This document shows, one piece after another, positions 9,075-17,658 of a stretch of DNA of 64,000 nucleotides. This DNA comes from JADJPO01 sp046330955 (GTDB lineage Bacteria; Actinomycetota; Actinomycetes; Actinomycetales; Kineosporiaceae): positions 72,390 to 136,389 of the forward strand of contig JAXLRT010000016.1 in NCBI GenBank assembly GCA_046330955.1, in the 5' to 3' direction. A model generated the notes under the pieces. The model was not told the DNA's origin. It searched no databases and worked only from the letters and a program-made list of their open reading frames with translations. The stretch's first letter is position 1. Every line of letters starts with the position of its first letter. The position numbers were made by a program, and so were the translations under genes.

Positions 9075-10216
9075 CGACGGGAACGGGGGCGCCTCGCGAG
9101 GGCGCCCCCGACCTGTCGTACCTGAACCTGTCGGCCGACCCGACGAAGATGCCGGGGATGTCCGCTGCGGCGAGCCTGATGAGCATCCCGAGGGCCTTGC
9201 TCGAGACCACCGAGGTCATGCTCACGGTCGAGGATGCCCAGATCGCGATCACCCCCAAGGAAGTGGTCTGGACCCACCGCAAGACGACGCTGTACCGCTA
9301 TCACAGCGCTCAGCGCAAGCACGCGACCCCGATCCTGCTGGTGTTCGCCCTGATCAACCGGCCCCACGTGTACGACCTGCGACCGGGTAACTCGTTCGTC
9401 GAGTTCCTGCTGGGCGAGGGGTTCGACGTCTTCCTGGTCGACTGGGGCGTACCCGGCGAGGAGGACGACGACCTCGGGGTGGCCGACTACGTCTGCGACG
9501 AACTGCACTGGGCGGTGCGCGAGACCCTGCGCAAGTCCGGGCAGGACCAGTTGTCGATGATCGGCTGGTGCATCGGTGCCACCCTGGCGGCGATGTACAC
9601 GGCGATCTACGCCGACCTCGACCAGGTGCGCAACCTGGCGGTGCTCACCATGCCGGTGGACACCAAGGGCAGCGTGTACGAGAACTGGGTCAACCGGCCC
9701 TCGTTCGACCTGGACGTGATCATCTCCAACGGCGGGCTGCCCGGGGCGGCGATCGACATCGCCAACCGGATGCTCAAACCGATCACCAACTTCGTCACCA
9801 CGAAGCGCAAGGTCTTCGACCAGGTGCGCGCGGGAACCCTGGACCGGGTCTCGTACCAGTCGATGTCGAAGTGGGTTCAGGACAATCCACCGTTCCCGGC
9901 GCAGTCCTACCGCGACTGGATCACGTGGATGTACAAGGAGAACCGGCTGATCAGCGGAACCATGCGGCTGCGCGACAAGCATGTCGACTTCGGTGACATC
10001 GTCGAACCGTCGGTCCTCGTGGTCACCGCCAGCGCCGACCACATCGCGCCGCGGGAGGGCACCGTGCCCTTCCTGGGGATGTGTGGGTCGAAGGACCTGA
10101 CCCACTTCGATCGCAAGGGCGGTCACATCGGCCTCATGGCCGGGTCCAAGGCACGCCACCAGATCTGGCCCGACATCGCAGGATGGCTCGCCGAGCGCGA
10201 CGCAGCCAGCGACTGA
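9071..10216 (+). CDS. phaC: Poly(3-hydroxyalkanoate) synthase, class III-like PhaC
   Basis: The 381-residue enzyme polymerises (R)-3-hydroxyacyl-CoA into PHA at the granule surface. The modified lipase box GWCIG holds the catalytic cysteine near residue 167. The aspartate lies in ASADHIAP near 322 and the histidine in KGGHIGLM near 351. Length fits the short class III/IV synthases rather than the ~560-residue class I enzymes, and those need a second subunit. The preceding gene overlaps by four bases and is the natural candidate. ATG 9071 is translationally coupled. Confidence 0.93.
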   Translation: MTTGTGAPREGAPDLSYLNLSADPTKMPGMSAAASLMSIPRALLETTEVMLTVEDAQIAITPKEVVWTHRKTTLYRYHSAQRKHATPILLVFALINRPHVYDLRPGNSFVEFLLGEGFDVFLVDWGVPGEEDDDLGVADYVCDELHWAVRETLRKSGQDQLSMIGWCIGATLAAMYTAIYADLDQVRNLAVLTMPVDTKGSVYENWVNRPSFDLDVIISNGGLPGAAIDIANRMLKPITNFVTTKRKVFDQVRAGTLDRVSYQSMSKWVQDNPPFPAQSYRDWITWMYKENRLISGTMRLRDKHVDFGDIVEPSVLVVTASADHIAPREGTVPFLGMCGSKDLTHFDRKGGHIGLMAGSKARHQIWPDIAGWLAERDAASD

Positions 10217-10263
10217 GGTCACATCCCAACCACCGCACCATCCACTAGGTAGATACGAGACAC

Positions 10264-10291
10264 CCCGGGGCGAGCAGCCGCTCGCCCCGGG
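10264..10291. terminator. Hairpin between phaC and phaB
   Basis: CCCGGGGCGAG (10264-10274) pairs perfectly with CTCGCCCCGGG (10281-10291) across a six-base loop. No U-run follows. It may terminate part of the phaC transcript or stabilise its 3' end, separating phaC from phaB expression. Confidence 0.6.
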
Positions 10292-10354
10292 CAGGAAACG
10301 GCAGCCACCGCCGATGGACGCCGATGGAACCGTCACCGATACAGGAGCGCACAG

Positions 10355-11179
10355 ATGACTGAGACGTTGCACGTGGACCGAGGCAAGCTGGAAGGCCGCG
10401 TGGCCTTCGTCACCGGAGGCACCCGCGGCATCGGTGCCGCAATCTGTCGCAGCCTGGCCAGCCAGGGCGCCGCGATCGCCGCCGGCTACAGCAGCAACGA
10501 CGAGGCCGCGAACGCCTTCGCCGAGGACTTCCGGGCCAAGCACCTGGACGGCGGCGGGGAGATCACCCTGCACAAGGGCAACATCGGCGTCGGCGACGAC
10601 TGCCGGCGCGCCGTCCAGGAGGTCGTCGACCAGCACGGCCGGATCGACATCCTGGTCAACAACGCCGGTATCACCATCGACCGCACCGTGGCCAAGATGA
10701 CCGACGACGACTGGAACAAGGTCATCGCCGTCAACCTGTCCGGCGCGTTCTACCTCTCGCAGGCCGTGCTGCCGCACTTCATCGCCGCGGGCACCGGGCG
10801 CATCGTCATGGTGTCCTCGGTGATCGGCGAGATGGGCAACATCGGCCAGGCCAACTACGCGGCGTCCAAGTCGGGTCTGTTCGGTCTGACCAAGACCCTG
10901 GCTCGCGAGGTCGAGTTCCAGCTGAAGCGGGCCGGCAAGCACGCGGACGCCAACCCCATCGGCATCACCGTGAACTGCGTGACCCCCGGCTTCGTGGCCA
11001 CCGAGATGCTCGAGCACATCCCGGAGAAGGTCATGGAAGGCATCAAGGCCACGATCCCGGTCGGCCGGCTCGCCCAGCCCGACGAGATCGCCCGCGTGGT
11101 GCACTTCCTGTCGGCCGACGCGTCCGGGTACATCACCGGTCAGGTGTGGGGCGTCAACGGCGGTCTGGACATGCACTGA
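10355..11179 (+). CDS. phaB: Acetoacetyl-CoA reductase (SDR family)
   Basis: The 274-residue short-chain dehydrogenase probably reduces acetoacetyl-CoA to (R)-3-hydroxybutyryl-CoA using NADPH. It has the Rossmann motif TGGTRGIG near residues 20-27, NNAG, and the catalytic Ser with YAASKSG near residue 168. The C-terminus GYITGQVWGVNGGLDMH is typical of PhaB/FabG proteins. A ~20-residue insertion around AGKHADANPIGI precedes TVNCVTPGF. Flanked by phaC and a phasin, it completes an A-C-B pathway. FabG-type activity cannot be excluded by sequence alone. Confidence 0.88.
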   Translation: MTETLHVDRGKLEGRVAFVTGGTRGIGAAICRSLASQGAAIAAGYSSNDEAANAFAEDFRAKHLDGGGEITLHKGNIGVGDDCRRAVQEVVDQHGRIDILVNNAGITIDRTVAKMTDDDWNKVIAVNLSGAFYLSQAVLPHFIAAGTGRIVMVSSVIGEMGNIGQANYAASKSGLFGLTKTLAREVEFQLKRAGKHADANPIGITVNCVTPGFVATEMLEHIPEKVMEGIKATIPVGRLAQPDEIARVVHFLSADASGYITGQVWGVNGGLDMH

Positions 11180-11224
11180 GTGCCCTGCCGTAGGCCGTCG
11201 CAGGCCGCTGCACGACACTGAACG

Positions 11225-11274
11225 CGACGAGGGCGGTTCCACCCCGAGCACGGGGTGGAACCGCCCTCTCGTCG
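11225..11274. terminator. Strong terminator hairpin after phaB
   Basis: The 16-base arm 11231-11246 pairs perfectly with 11251-11266 around an AGCA loop, with CGACGA/TCGTCG extending the stem outward. It lies about 45 bases after the phaB stop and separates phaB from the phasin gene. Confidence 0.85.
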
Positions 11275-11421
11275 TGGCGGCGGCGCCCGGCCGGCCGGGG
11301 TGTGACGCAGCCGACTGACCGCTCGTTAGCTAGTTAGCACCAGAGCTGCTAATGTCTTCCTCAGGCACGACCGATCCACCGAACAGGTCCACCTCACCAC
11401 CAACGCGAGGAGCGAAATCCC

Positions 11422-11721
11422 ATGGCCACCAAGCCCGAACCCACCATCCCCAACCCCCTCGGCCTCGACCTCGGCCCGTACGAGGAGGCTGCGGCCCGCG
11501 TCCGCGAGCTGAACGAGCGCATCCTGGAGAGCATGAAGGCCACCGGCCTCACCTCCCTGGACGCCTACGAGAAGGCCCTGAAGAGCCTGGTCGACTTCGA
11601 GCAGAAGGTCGCCGGCGCCAGCCAGCTGGAGTGGGTCTCCGCCCTGGCCGCCACCCACGCCAGTTTCGTGCAGGACGTCAGCGCCGCCTACACCAAGGCC
11701 GCGCGCGAGGTCCTCGGCTGA
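11422..11721 (+). CDS. Small phasin-like granule protein
   Basis: The 99-residue product is almost wholly helical and lacks cysteine. It starts MATKPEPTIPNPLGLDLGPY and continues with amphipathic stretches (ARVRELNERILESM, YEKALKSLVDFEQKVAGA, FVQDVSAAYTKAARE). This is the pattern of phasins, which coat PHA granules. It sits in its own unit between two strong hairpins with a GGAG element before ATG 11422, as expected for an abundant structural protein. The phasin call rests on helicity and context. Confidence 0.75.
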   Translation: MATKPEPTIPNPLGLDLGPYEEAAARVRELNERILESMKATGLTSLDAYEKALKSLVDFEQKVAGASQLEWVSALAATHASFVQDVSAAYTKAAREVLG

Positions 11722-11758
11722 CCTGAACTCGCACCGTCCCGCGGGGACGGACGCATAC

Positions 11759-11800
11759 ACGAGTGGCGGACAGGTGAACATCACCCTGTCCGCCACTCGT
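11759..11800. terminator. Terminator hairpin after phasin gene
   Basis: ACGAGTGGCGGACAGG (11759-11774) pairs perfectly with 11785-11800 around a ten-base loop. It begins 38 bases after the phasin stop and isolates that gene from the 3-hydroxybutyrate dehydrogenase unit. Confidence 0.85.
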
Positions 11801-11993
11801 CGTCCAACCCCCACCACAGCCCCCACGGGCCATCGGAAGTCCCTGGCGTGAGCGCCGCATCGAATGGCCGAATGTCAGCAACGACACACGCCGGGGCCGC
11901 ACAGGCATCGCCGCAGGGCGCATGCTCGAAGCGCATTCGGCAGACGTACCAGGCAACGCGACTCGACGACGAGAACAGCGGGAGGTTCCCACG

Positions 11994-12758
11994 ATGGCGA
12001 CATCTGGGCAGAGCAGTGGTGGACGACGAGCGGCCATCGTGACCGGCGCCGCCAGCGGGATCGGGGCGGCCATCGCCGAACGATTCGTGAAGGACGGCAT
12101 CGACGTCCTGTCGGTCGATCTGAGGCCCGGCCCTGACACCCCGGGTGTCCCCTTCGCAGCCGATCTGACCACGCGGGAGGGCAACAAGGCTGCTGTGGAG
12201 GCGGCGGTCGAACGCTTCGGGCGGCTCGACATCATCGTGCCCAACGCCGGCTTCCAGCACGTCTCCCCCATCGCCGACTTCGACGAGGACCGCTGGGACG
12301 CCCTGCTGGCCGTGCTGCTCACCAGCCCCTTCCTGCTGACCAAGTACGGCTGGCCACACCTGGTCTCCTCCGGCGCGGGCAGGATCTGCGTCATCGCCTC
12401 GGCGCACGCGCTGTCGGCCTCGCCGTTCAAGTCCGGATACGTCTCGGGCAAGCACGGCGTGCTGGGACTGGTCAAGACCATCGCGCTGGAGGGTGCCGAC
12501 TGCGGCGTCCGGGCCAACGCGATCTGCCCCGGCTACGTGCGCACCCCCCTGGTCCAGGCCCAGATCGCCGACCAGGCGAAGTCGCACGGCATGAGCGAGG
12601 ACCGCGTGGTCGCCGAGGTCATGCTCTCGCGGCAGGCGGTCAAGCAGATGGTGGAGCTGGACGACCTGGCCGAGATGGCCTTGTTCCTGACCGGCCCGCA
12701 CAGCAATTCCTTGACCGGTATGGCGGTCTCGATGGACATGGGGTGGAGTGCACTATGA
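11994..12758 (+). CDS. bdhA: 3-hydroxybutyrate dehydrogenase (SDR family)
   Basis: The 254-residue dehydrogenase probably oxidises (R)-3-hydroxybutyrate to acetoacetate with NAD, a PHB-mobilisation step. It has TGAASGIG near the N-terminus, NAGFQHVSPI, the catalytic Ser in ASAHALSASP, and YVSGKHG with the active-site Tyr and Lys. PGYVRTPLVQAQI and the C-terminal MDMGWSAL are typical of D-3-hydroxybutyrate dehydrogenases. ATG 11994 has GGGAGG upstream; the frame is open earlier, but that part is not family-like. It overlaps the next hydrolase gene by ATGA. Confidence 0.88.
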   Translation: MATSGQSSGGRRAAIVTGAASGIGAAIAERFVKDGIDVLSVDLRPGPDTPGVPFAADLTTREGNKAAVEAAVERFGRLDIIVPNAGFQHVSPIADFDEDRWDALLAVLLTSPFLLTKYGWPHLVSSGAGRICVIASAHALSASPFKSGYVSGKHGVLGLVKTIALEGADCGVRANAICPGYVRTPLVQAQIADQAKSHGMSEDRVVAEVMLSRQAVKQMVELDDLAEMALFLTGPHSNSLTGMAVSMDMGWSAL

Positions 12759-14059
12759 GTGAGATCCAGCACACGGCGTTACCGAACCTGAAGACGACGC
12801 ACACGCATCTGCGGACCTTGGCGCGTCGGCAGGCGGGCAACGCCACCCCGACCGCCACCCCCACGGTGCGTGCCCGGCGCAACATCGTGCAGTGCCCGCC
12901 GGGCATCGTCGACGGTGGCGTGGACTCGGTCTACGAGATCGCCGGATCCATGATCCGCAGCGGGGTCGACTACTGGACCGGCCTGCTCGAGCGTGGAGCC
13001 ACCCCGCTGGACGCCGCCCGCGACGTCATGGAGTGGACCAAGGAGATCAACAAGCGGGAGAAGCCCACCTGGGCCAGCCCGCACACGATCACGGCCGAAT
13101 GGCCCGTGGCCCGGTTGCGTGACTTCAGCGGGCCGGACGAGCCCCACGACGTCATCCCGACGCTGATCCTGCCGCCGCAGGCCGGGCACGACTCCTGCAT
13201 CGTCGACTACGCCCCCGGGCAGTCGCAGGTACAGGCGGCGCTCGAGGCGGGGTGTGTGCGGGTCTACTCGCTGGACTGGATCGGCGCCACCGAGGAGACC
13301 AAGGACGCCACGATCGAGGACTACCTCGAGACCATCAAGGCGGCCATCGACAGCATCGGCGGGCACGTCAACCTGGTCGGCGACTGCCAGGGCGGCTGGC
13401 TGGCGACGATCTACGCCGCGGTGCACCCGGACACGGTGCACACCCTGGCCATCGCCGGCTCCCCGATCGACTTCCACGCCGGTGAGCCGCTGATCCACGA
13501 CTGGGTGCAGGTGGTCTCGCCGATCGGCCAGATGGACTTCTACAAGGCCGCGGTCAAGGCCAACGGCGGCATGCTGCCGGGCGAGTTCCTGCTCACCGGC
13601 TTCAAGCTGATGCAGCCCGAGGCCGAGATGCAGCGCCAGATGGCCCTGCTGGCCAACATCCACGACAAGCGGCACGTCGAGCGGTTCCGCCGCTTCGAGG
13701 ACTGGTTCCAGTGGACCCAGCCGATCCCGGGGAACTTCTACCTGTGGATCGTCGAGCACCTGTTCATGCGCAACGAGCTGCTGCACGGCACGTTGGAGGT
13801 CGGCGGCACCCACGTCGACCTGGCCGAGATCCACTGCCCGCTGTACCTGTTGGCGGGGGCCAAGGACCACATCACCCCGCCGGCACAGGTGTTCGCCCTG
13901 GCCGACTTCGTCTCCACCCCGGCCGACGAGGTCACCAAGCTGACCACCAGCGGTGGTCACCTGGGCATCTTCATGGGGCACGAGGCGCTGCGGAACTACT
14001 GGAAGCCGGTGTTCGCCGACATGGCGGCTCAGTCGCTGATCGAGGCCGAGCACCCCTGA
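12755..14059 (+). CDS. PhaC/PHB depolymerase-like alpha/beta hydrolase with Cys nucleophile
   Basis: The 434-residue protein has the cysteine lipase box VGDCQGGW near residue 211, an Asp in AGAKDHITPP near 371 and a His in TSGGHLGIF near 402. This triad is shared by PHA synthases and some intracellular PHB depolymerases. Upstream are WTKEINKREKPTW and a substrate-domain stretch YAPGQSQVQAALEAG. Translational coupling to 3-hydroxybutyrate dehydrogenase (ATG 12755 inside its stop) favours a role in PHB breakdown. A second synthase is the alternative. GTG 12743 is a less likely start. Confidence 0.72.
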   Translation: MSEIQHTALPNLKTTHTHLRTLARRQAGNATPTATPTVRARRNIVQCPPGIVDGGVDSVYEIAGSMIRSGVDYWTGLLERGATPLDAARDVMEWTKEINKREKPTWASPHTITAEWPVARLRDFSGPDEPHDVIPTLILPPQAGHDSCIVDYAPGQSQVQAALEAGCVRVYSLDWIGATEETKDATIEDYLETIKAAIDSIGGHVNLVGDCQGGWLATIYAAVHPDTVHTLAIAGSPIDFHAGEPLIHDWVQVVSPIGQMDFYKAAVKANGGMLPGEFLLTGFKLMQPEAEMQRQMALLANIHDKRHVERFRRFEDWFQWTQPIPGNFYLWIVEHLFMRNELLHGTLEVGGTHVDLAEIHCPLYLLAGAKDHITPPAQVFALADFVSTPADEVTKLTTSGGHLGIFMGHEALRNYWKPVFADMAAQSLIEAEHP

Positions 14060-14126
14060 CGGGCCGCTGGCGTCCGACAGCCTCGTGCGTCACCCCGCGC
14101 CGGCGCAGCGCGTCGTCCCCCTCGGA

Positions 14127-14531
14127 TCAGGACGACTCGCGGCGCCGGCGCACGGTGTTCGCCGCCAGGAACGCCCGGTAGATCTCGGTCAGCGCCTTGC
14201 GCTGGGCGGCGGTGAGTTCGGTCGCGTCCTCGATGGCGGCCGGCAGACCGGCCGGGGCCTGCTCCTCCTCGTCGTCGGCAGCCACGAATCCCGCCTGGGT
14301 GTAGAGGTCGTCGGCCGTGGTCTGCAACGTCTCGGCGATCGCGGTCAGCACCGCTTCGGAGGGCGCGCGCAGGTCACGCTCGATCTGGGACAGGTACGGG
14401 TTGGAGATACCCACCGTGTCGGCCAGGGCACGCATCGACAGCGAGGCCAGCTCCCGCTGGCGCCGGATGATCGCCCCCAGACTCGGTGCTCCCGAGGGCC
14501 GGAACATCCCGGCAGGGTCGTTGTCAGTCAC
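14127..14531 (-). CDS. XRE-family transcriptional regulator
   Basis: A 134-residue DNA-binding protein whose residues ~18-72 form a helix-turn-helix (LGAIIRRQRELASLSMRALA, VGISNPYLSQIERDLR, PSEAVLTAIAETL). The acidic middle (ADDEEEQAP) leads to a short helical C-terminus ending RRRRESS. It starts at GTG 14531, divergent from the second EtfD-type gene and convergent with the PHB hydrolase gene. Regulation of PHB or acyl-CoA genes is plausible by position, but its ligand and sites are unknown. Confidence 0.85.
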   Translation of the reverse strand: MTDNDPAGMFRPSGAPSLGAIIRRQRELASLSMRALADTVGISNPYLSQIERDLRAPSEAVLTAIAETLQTTADDLYTQAGFVAADDEEEQAPAGLPAAIEDATELTAAQRKALTEIYRAFLAANTVRRRRESS

Positions 14532-14777
14532 CTCTCCAGACTAGGTGGGGTGCCCGGCGCACGGTGGCATTGCGCTATGGGCTCGACCTCACCGACGATC
14601 CTGGACGGCGTCACTCCCGGCCGCGTAGCGTCACCACACGGTCCGCAGGTCTCGCCCGGCAGAAGATGGGATCACCGGTCGAATCGGCTCGCCGTCCGGT
14701 CACCGCCCTCTACCGTGTGACAGGCACCACCGTCGCCCATCCTGCGCCACCGCTCGACCCACAGGAGAGTCGTAGCC

Positions 14778-17099
14778 ATGCAACTGTCCGGGCTGCAGAT
14801 CACCGTCATCACCGTCATCACCGTGCTGTCGGTGATCGGGATCGCCCTCTTCGCCCGCACCGTGGGCAACCTGGCGCGGGTGATCCGGCTGGGCCAGCCC
14901 GATCCGACCCGATCCGGGCGCACCGGCGAGCGCGTCTACTCGCTGCTGGCCGAGTCGCTCGGGCATGCCCGGCTGGGCCGCTGGCCCCTGGTCGGCATCA
15001 TGCACTGGCTGGTCTTCGTCGGCTTCGGCGCCCTGTTCTTCACCCTGATCACCGCCTACGGCCAGCTCGGCAACCCGCGCTTCGCGCTGCCGCTGGTCGG
15101 TCACTGGGTGGTGTACGAGTGGATCACCGAGATCATCGCCTGGCTGACCCTGGTGGCCATCGGCACCCTCATCCTGATCCGCCAGAAGAACCACCCCCGG
15201 CGCAGCGCCGGTGAGGCCGGACGGCGCTCCCGCTTCTTCGGCTCCTCGTTCTGGCAGGCCTACTACGTCGAGGCGACCATCCTCGCGGTGGCGCTGTGCG
15301 TGCTGACCCTGCGGGGCCTGGAGTACGCCCTGGGCACCGTCGCCCCGGAGGCCGGCCACCCGGCGTCCCTGGCGCACTTCCCGCTGACCGCCTGGCTCGG
15401 CGACCTGTTCTCGGGCGCCTCGGCATCGGCCCTCGAGACCGCCATCCTGCTGGTGGCCGCGCTCAAGATCGTGGTGTCGATGGCCTGGTTCATCACCATC
15501 GCCCTGCAACCCACGATGGGCGTGGCCTGGCACCGGTTCCTGGCGTTCGTGAACATCTGGTTCAAGCGCTACCCGGGAACCACCGCGGGACGCGACTCCT
15601 CGGCGCTGGCGCCGTCCCTGGGTGCCCTGCAGCCGATCCGGATCAGGGGCGAGGTGCTCGACTTCGAGAAGCTCGACGAACTCGAGGACGAGGAGCCCGC
15701 CCTCGGCGTCGGCAAGGTCGAGAACTTCACCTGGAAGGGTCTGCTCGACTTCACCACCTGCACCGAGTGCGGCCGGTGCCAGTCGCAGTGCCCGGCCTGG
15801 AACACCGACAAGCCGTTGTCGCCCAAGCTGGTCATGTTGAGCCTGCGGGACCACGCCCACGCCAAGGCCCCCTGGCTGCTCACCGCCGAGGGCGAGCGCG
15901 ACCAGCTGGACGACGCCGTGAAGGCCGAGGCCGAGCGGGTGCTGGTGGCCCCGGTGGACGCAGAGAACCCCGTCGCCGGCGGCGTGATCGACCCGGACGT
16001 GCTCTGGTCGTGCACCACCTGCGGCGCCTGTGTCGAGCAGTGCCCGGTCGACATCGAGCACGTCGACCACATCGTCGACATGCGCCGGTACCAGGTGCTG
16101 ATCGAATCGGCCTTCCCCGCCGAGCTGGGCGGGCTGTTCAAGAACCTGGAGAAGAACGCCAACCCGTGGGGCATGAACGCGCGGCTGCGCCTGGACTGGG
16201 CCAAGAACCTGCCCTTCGAGGTGAAACAGGTCGGCGTGGACGTCGAGGACCTGTCCGAGGTCGACTACCTGTTCTGGGTGGGCTGCGCCGGTGCGTACGA
16301 GGACCGCGCCAAGAAGACCACCCGGGCCGTGGCCGAGCTGCTGCACACCGCCGGGGTGAGCTTCGCCGTCCTGGGCGAGGGCGAGTCGTGCACCGGTGAC
16401 TCCGCCCGCCGCGCCGGCAACGAGTTCCTGTTCACCACGCTGGCGATGACCAACGTCGAGGTGCTCAACGAGGCGAAGGCGAAGTCCATCGTCGTGACCT
16501 GCGCCCACTGCTTCAACACCCTGAAGAACGAGTACCCCCAGCTCGACGGCCACTACGAGGTGGTGCACCACACCCAGCTGCTGAACCGGCTGGTGCGCGA
16601 GGGACGGCTGACCCCGGTGGCCCCCATCTCGAAGGGCACCACGGTGATCGCCAACGCGGCCGGCGAGATCCCCGCAGGCAACGGTGCCGGGTCGACGGTG
16701 ACCTATCACGACCCGTGCTACATCGGGCGGCACAACGGGGTCTACACCCCACCCCGCGAGCTGATCGCCGCGTTGCCGGGCGTGAGCCTCACCGAGATGC
16801 CGCGCCACGGCACCCGCTCGTTCTGCTGCGGCGCCGGTGGGGCGCGGATGTGGATGGAGGAGAAGCTCGGCAGCCGGATCAACGCCAACCGCACCACCGA
16901 GGCGCTGGCCACCGGGGCTGACAAGGTCGCCGTCGCGTGCCCGTTCTGCCGGGTCATGCTCTCCGACGGGCTCACCGCCGCGCAGGCGGGCGAGGGTGCG
17001 CCGGCGGCCGACGTCGAGGTGGTGGACGTCGCCCAGATGCTGCTGGCGGCGGTGCGGCGCGGTCAGCCGGACGCCGAGAGCGTCACCACCGCGGGCTGA
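14778..17099 (+). CDS. EtfD-type membrane Fe-S/heme oxidoreductase (copy 2)
   Basis: This 773-residue paralogue of the gene at 113-2296 has the same order: an N-terminal multi-span heme-b domain (~1-260), ferredoxin motifs CTECGRCQSQCP near 327 and CTTCGACVEQCP near 411, and CCG-type motifs TCAHCFN near 573 and FCCGAGG near 681. It differs by an insert around APISKGTTVIANAAGEIPAG between the CCG repeats. It probably also transfers electrons from a flavoprotein to quinone. It is not linked to an etf pair but sits beside the PHB genes and XRE regulator, suggesting a different condition or partner. ATG 14778 has GGAG upstream. Confidence 0.87.
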   Translation: MQLSGLQITVITVITVLSVIGIALFARTVGNLARVIRLGQPDPTRSGRTGERVYSLLAESLGHARLGRWPLVGIMHWLVFVGFGALFFTLITAYGQLGNPRFALPLVGHWVVYEWITEIIAWLTLVAIGTLILIRQKNHPRRSAGEAGRRSRFFGSSFWQAYYVEATILAVALCVLTLRGLEYALGTVAPEAGHPASLAHFPLTAWLGDLFSGASASALETAILLVAALKIVVSMAWFITIALQPTMGVAWHRFLAFVNIWFKRYPGTTAGRDSSALAPSLGALQPIRIRGEVLDFEKLDELEDEEPALGVGKVENFTWKGLLDFTTCTECGRCQSQCPAWNTDKPLSPKLVMLSLRDHAHAKAPWLLTAEGERDQLDDAVKAEAERVLVAPVDAENPVAGGVIDPDVLWSCTTCGACVEQCPVDIEHVDHIVDMRRYQVLIESAFPAELGGLFKNLEKNANPWGMNARLRLDWAKNLPFEVKQVGVDVEDLSEVDYLFWVGCAGAYEDRAKKTTRAVAELLHTAGVSFAVLGEGESCTGDSARRAGNEFLFTTLAMTNVEVLNEAKAKSIVVTCAHCFNTLKNEYPQLDGHYEVVHHTQLLNRLVREGRLTPVAPISKGTTVIANAAGEIPAGNGAGSTVTYHDPCYIGRHNGVYTPPRELIAALPGVSLTEMPRHGTRSFCCGAGGARMWMEEKLGSRINANRTTEALATGADKVAVACPFCRVMLSDGLTAAQAGEGAPAADVEVVDVAQMLLAAVRRGQPDAESVTTAG

Positions 17100-17126
17100 G
17101 GTTCCCGTCCCGCACCCTTGTCGCCA

Positions 17127-17191
17127 TGATCACCGTGGCGTCGCACTCTGCTCCGGTTCAGCCGGTGGACACTGCGATGAAACGGTGATCA
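17127..17191. repeat. Inverted repeat between convergent genes (TGATCACCGT type)
   Basis: TGATCACCGT (17127-17136) and ACGGTGATCA (17182-17191) are perfect arms around 45 bases. Inside, GTCGCA/TGCGAT and CCGG/CCGG can extend the stem towards a TTCAG apex. It lies between the convergent EtfD copy 2 and csrA, so it may terminate both. Related elements lie at 38665 and 55076. Confidence 0.6.
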
Positions 17192-17207
17192 CGGGCGAGC
17201 GGCGGGG

Positions 17208-17603
17208 TCAGGCCTCGGCGTCCGGGTCGCGCGGCGACGGCGCCGACGACGGCCCCGAGGACGTCGGTGAGGCCGCGGACGGCGTGGCGGGCGTCGCGGG
17301 CGGGCCCGGCTTGGGCACCGGCGAGGTGGCCGGGCCGGGGCGGGTGCCACGACTGCCCGGCGGACGCGGCCGGGCGATGCGCTGCAATCGGTCGGCGACG
17401 GTACCGAGATCGGCGGCCGCAGCGGCGTTCGCCGCGGCATTGGCCGCCTGGACCTCGGCATACACCTCGGCGCGATGCACCTGGACGCTGCGAGGCGCCT
17501 CGATGCCGAGTCTCACGGTGTCACCGCGAACGTCCAGGACGACGACACGCACGTCGTCGCCGATGACGATGCTCTCCCCGGCTCGCCTGGTCAGCACCAG
17601 CAC
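17208..17603 (-). CDS. csrA: CsrA translational regulator with C-terminal extension
   Basis: Residues 1-~60 are a standard CsrA fold (MLVLTRRAGESIVIGDDV, VRLGIEAPRSVQVHRAEVY), an RNA-binding dimer recognising GGA in hairpin loops or Shine-Dalgarno sites. In flagellate Gram-positives it represses flagellin translation and is relieved by FliW. The total length of 131 is about twice usual: an Ala-rich helix is followed by a Pro/Ala/Ser tail of unknown role. It starts at GTG 17603, downstream of fliW in the flgN-flgK-flgL-fliW-csrA run. The flagellin leader at 22205-22257 is the obvious target. Confidence 0.92.
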   Translation of the reverse strand: MLVLTRRAGESIVIGDDVRVVVLDVRGDTVRLGIEAPRSVQVHRAEVYAEVQAANAAANAAAAADLGTVADRLQRIARPRPPGSRGTRPGPATSPVPKPGPPATPATPSAASPTSSGPSSAPSPRDPDAEA

Positions 17604-17658
17604 AGCGGGCTCCCTCCGTGGATCCCGACGCAGCCGCCGGCCCCCCTGGCAGGACCCG

